A DNA stretch of 5,923 bases from Desulfobia sp. (GTDB lineage: Bacteria > Desulfobacterota > Desulfobulbia > Desulfobulbales > SURF-16), in contig JAUWDC010000086.1 of the NCBI GenBank assembly GCA_030608985.1, positions 1 to 5,923 on the forward strand, read 5' to 3'. This document shows positions 5,438 through 5,923 of this stretch, one piece after another. The notes under the pieces were generated by a model, which worked only from the letters and a program-made list of their open reading frames with translations, had not been told where the DNA came from and ran no database searches. The number at the start of each line of letters is the position of its first letter. Positions within the stretch are counted from its first letter, which is position 1. The position numbers were made by a program, and so were the translations under genes.

Positions 5438-5617
5438 AGTACCTTTCTCCAGAAAGGCTGTCACAAAAAACAAGAAACCGGAAACATCTTTTAAAACAAG
5501 ATCTCGAAGGTCTCTCTCCGTTCGCTATCTGCATCTGCGACAAGGTACTTATACCCCTCAAGGGGGTACTGAAAAGAGTCCTAAGAAATCTAATAGTTTC
5601 TTCCGCTTTAGTGGGTT
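5438..5617 (-). repeat. leader repeat unit 1, upstream copy
   Basis: This is the upstream copy of the tandem pair. Blocks in minus-strand order: a 38-nt block (5617-5580) similar to 5437-5401, AAGTACCTTG (5550-5541), the TTTCTTGTTTTTTG block (5477-5464), CAG plus 12 nt, and AAGGTACTAA (5445-5436). AGTACCTT pairs exactly with AAGGTACT. Relative to unit 2, one A-U pair here is G-C there, a compensated change. Unit 1 carries extra bases between the first two blocks, including a 6-bp hairpin (5552-5568). It also has a CCTTTC/GAAAGG hairpin (5442-5457) that competes with the 3' arm. No gene is visible in it. Confidence 0.55.
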
Positions 5618-5648
5618 TGAGCCATAATCGTATCTTTTCTATAAGCAA

Positions 5649-5668
5649 GCCACTAAAATAGTAGTGGC
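5649..5668 (-). other. hairpin just downstream of tRNA-Trp
   Basis: GCCACTA and TAGTGGC pair over 7 bp around a 6-nt loop, beginning 6 nt after the encoded CCA of tRNA-Trp. There is no T-run after it on the minus strand, so it is more likely a barrier or landmark for tRNA 3' end processing than a full terminator, and read-through to secE is possible. Confidence 0.45.
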
Positions 5669-5674
5669 ACTGAA

Positions 5675-5751
5675 TGGCAGGCCAGGAGGGAGTCGAACCC
5701 CCAGCCCTCGGATTTGGAGTCCGATGCTCTACCAATTAGAGCTACTGGCCT
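5675..5751 (-). tRNA. tRNA-Trp (anticodon CCA)
   Basis: A full cloverleaf can be drawn on the minus strand. The 7-bp acceptor stem AGGCCAG/CTGGCCT is perfect. The D arm is GCTC/GAGC. The anticodon arm TCGGA/TCCGA has a CTCCAAA loop, so the anticodon is CCA for tryptophan codon UGG. The T arm is GGGGG/CCCTC with one G-U and a TTCGACT loop. The discriminator is G, as usual for bacterial tRNA-Trp, and the 3' CCA is encoded (5677-5675). It begins 7 nt after the rpmG stop. Placement of tRNA-Trp between rpmG and secE is common in bacteria. Confidence 0.98.
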
Positions 5752-5758
5752 ACACGTA

Positions 5759-5911
5759 TTATTTTTTACCTTCTTTATGCAGAGTATGTGTTTTACAAAA
5801 ACGACAGTATTTTTTCAGCTCCAGCTTCTGTGGAGATTTTCTTTTATTTTTTGTCGTAGTGTAGTTACGCTGCTTACACTCTGTGCACCCCAAGGTGATA
5901 ATATCTCTCAT
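5759..5911 (-). CDS. rpmG: 50S ribosomal protein L33, zinc-binding form
   Basis: L33 is a small 50S protein near the E site. The 50-residue product starts [20 protein letters not shown] and ends [18 protein letters not shown]. Two CxxC pairs (Cys9/Cys12 and Cys36/Cys39) form the zinc ribbon of the C+ type, as opposed to the cysteine-free L33 paralogues that some bacteria use under zinc limitation. The length is normal for the family. The ATG is chosen because the next residues match the family start. Only 12 nt upstream are in the window, so no SD can be judged. tRNA-Trp begins 7 nt after the stop, suggesting a joint transcript from which the tRNA is cut. A tuf gene is often found just upstream in this context, but that is outside the window. 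Confidence 0.95.
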   Translation of the reverse strand: MRDIITLGCTECKQRNYTTTKNKRKSPQKLELKKYCRFCKTHTLHKEGKK

Positions 5912-5923
5912 AATATTTTTTTA

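Noticed and set aside
5552..5568. TACCCC/GGGGTA hairpin as an intrinsic terminator before secE
   Set aside because: No T-run follows on either strand. It falls in the part of unit 1 that unit 2 lacks.
5436..5735. A 99-codon minus-strand frame covering tRNA-Trp and the region after it
   Set aside because: Its first part is simply the tRNA sequence read as protein, and the rest lies in the repeat units with no SD and no family resemblance.
1..5923. CRISPR array, insertion sequence, integrase or other mobile system
   Set aside because: No regularly spaced repeats, transposase-like frames or attachment-site duplication of the tRNA 3' end were seen; the window is core housekeeping DNA.

Overview
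The window is a bacterial chromosomal segment read almost entirely from the minus strand. From right to left it holds rpmG (L33), tRNA-Trp(CCA), secE, nusG, rplK (L11), rplA (L1), rplJ (L10), rplL (L7/L12) and the first 501 codons of rpoB, which runs off the left edge. This is the conserved secE-nusG-rplKAJL-rpoB block. The rpmG-tRNA-Trp-secE arrangement, the AT-leaning bases and the protein sequences suggest a Gram-negative bacterium, perhaps Desulfobacterota. That placement is an impression from gene order and sequence style, not a database result. I see no plus-strand gene.

Right part (5306-5911): rpmG and tRNA-Trp lie 7 nt apart and are probably co-transcribed. A 369-nt gap between the tRNA and secE has no credible gene. 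It contains what looks like a diverged tandem duplication (5438-5617 and 5308-5437). Both copies carry an 8-bp inverted pair that differs by a compensated base pair, and the copy next to secE holds the secE Shine-Dalgarno (SD) sequence in one arm. This is the most unusual signal in the window.

Middle part (2284-5305): secE, nusG, rplK and rplA follow one another with gaps of 24, 99 and 97 nt. A 348-nt leader separates rplA from rplJ. It contains a recognisable L10-leader-like three-way junction (3051-3114) and, nearer rplJ, a long-range helix whose upstream strand could instead pair with the rplJ SD. Together these look like the L10-(L12) autoregulatory leader and its translational switch. 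rplJ starts with TTG.

Left part (1-2283): rplL follows rplJ by 32 nt with a strong SD. The 362-nt rplL-rpoB gap holds a perfect 18-bp hairpin (probable attenuator or processing site), a candidate 128-nt multibranch RNA with a possible 26-codon leader ORF, and the rpoB ribosome binding site. The rpoB start codon sits in a 12-bp palindrome.

Functionally the genes link protein export (SecE), transcription elongation and coupling (NusG), the ribosomal L1 stalk (L1), the factor-binding region and stalk (L11, L10, L7/L12) and RNA polymerase (RpoB). The three long gaps are where regulation appears to be concentrated.
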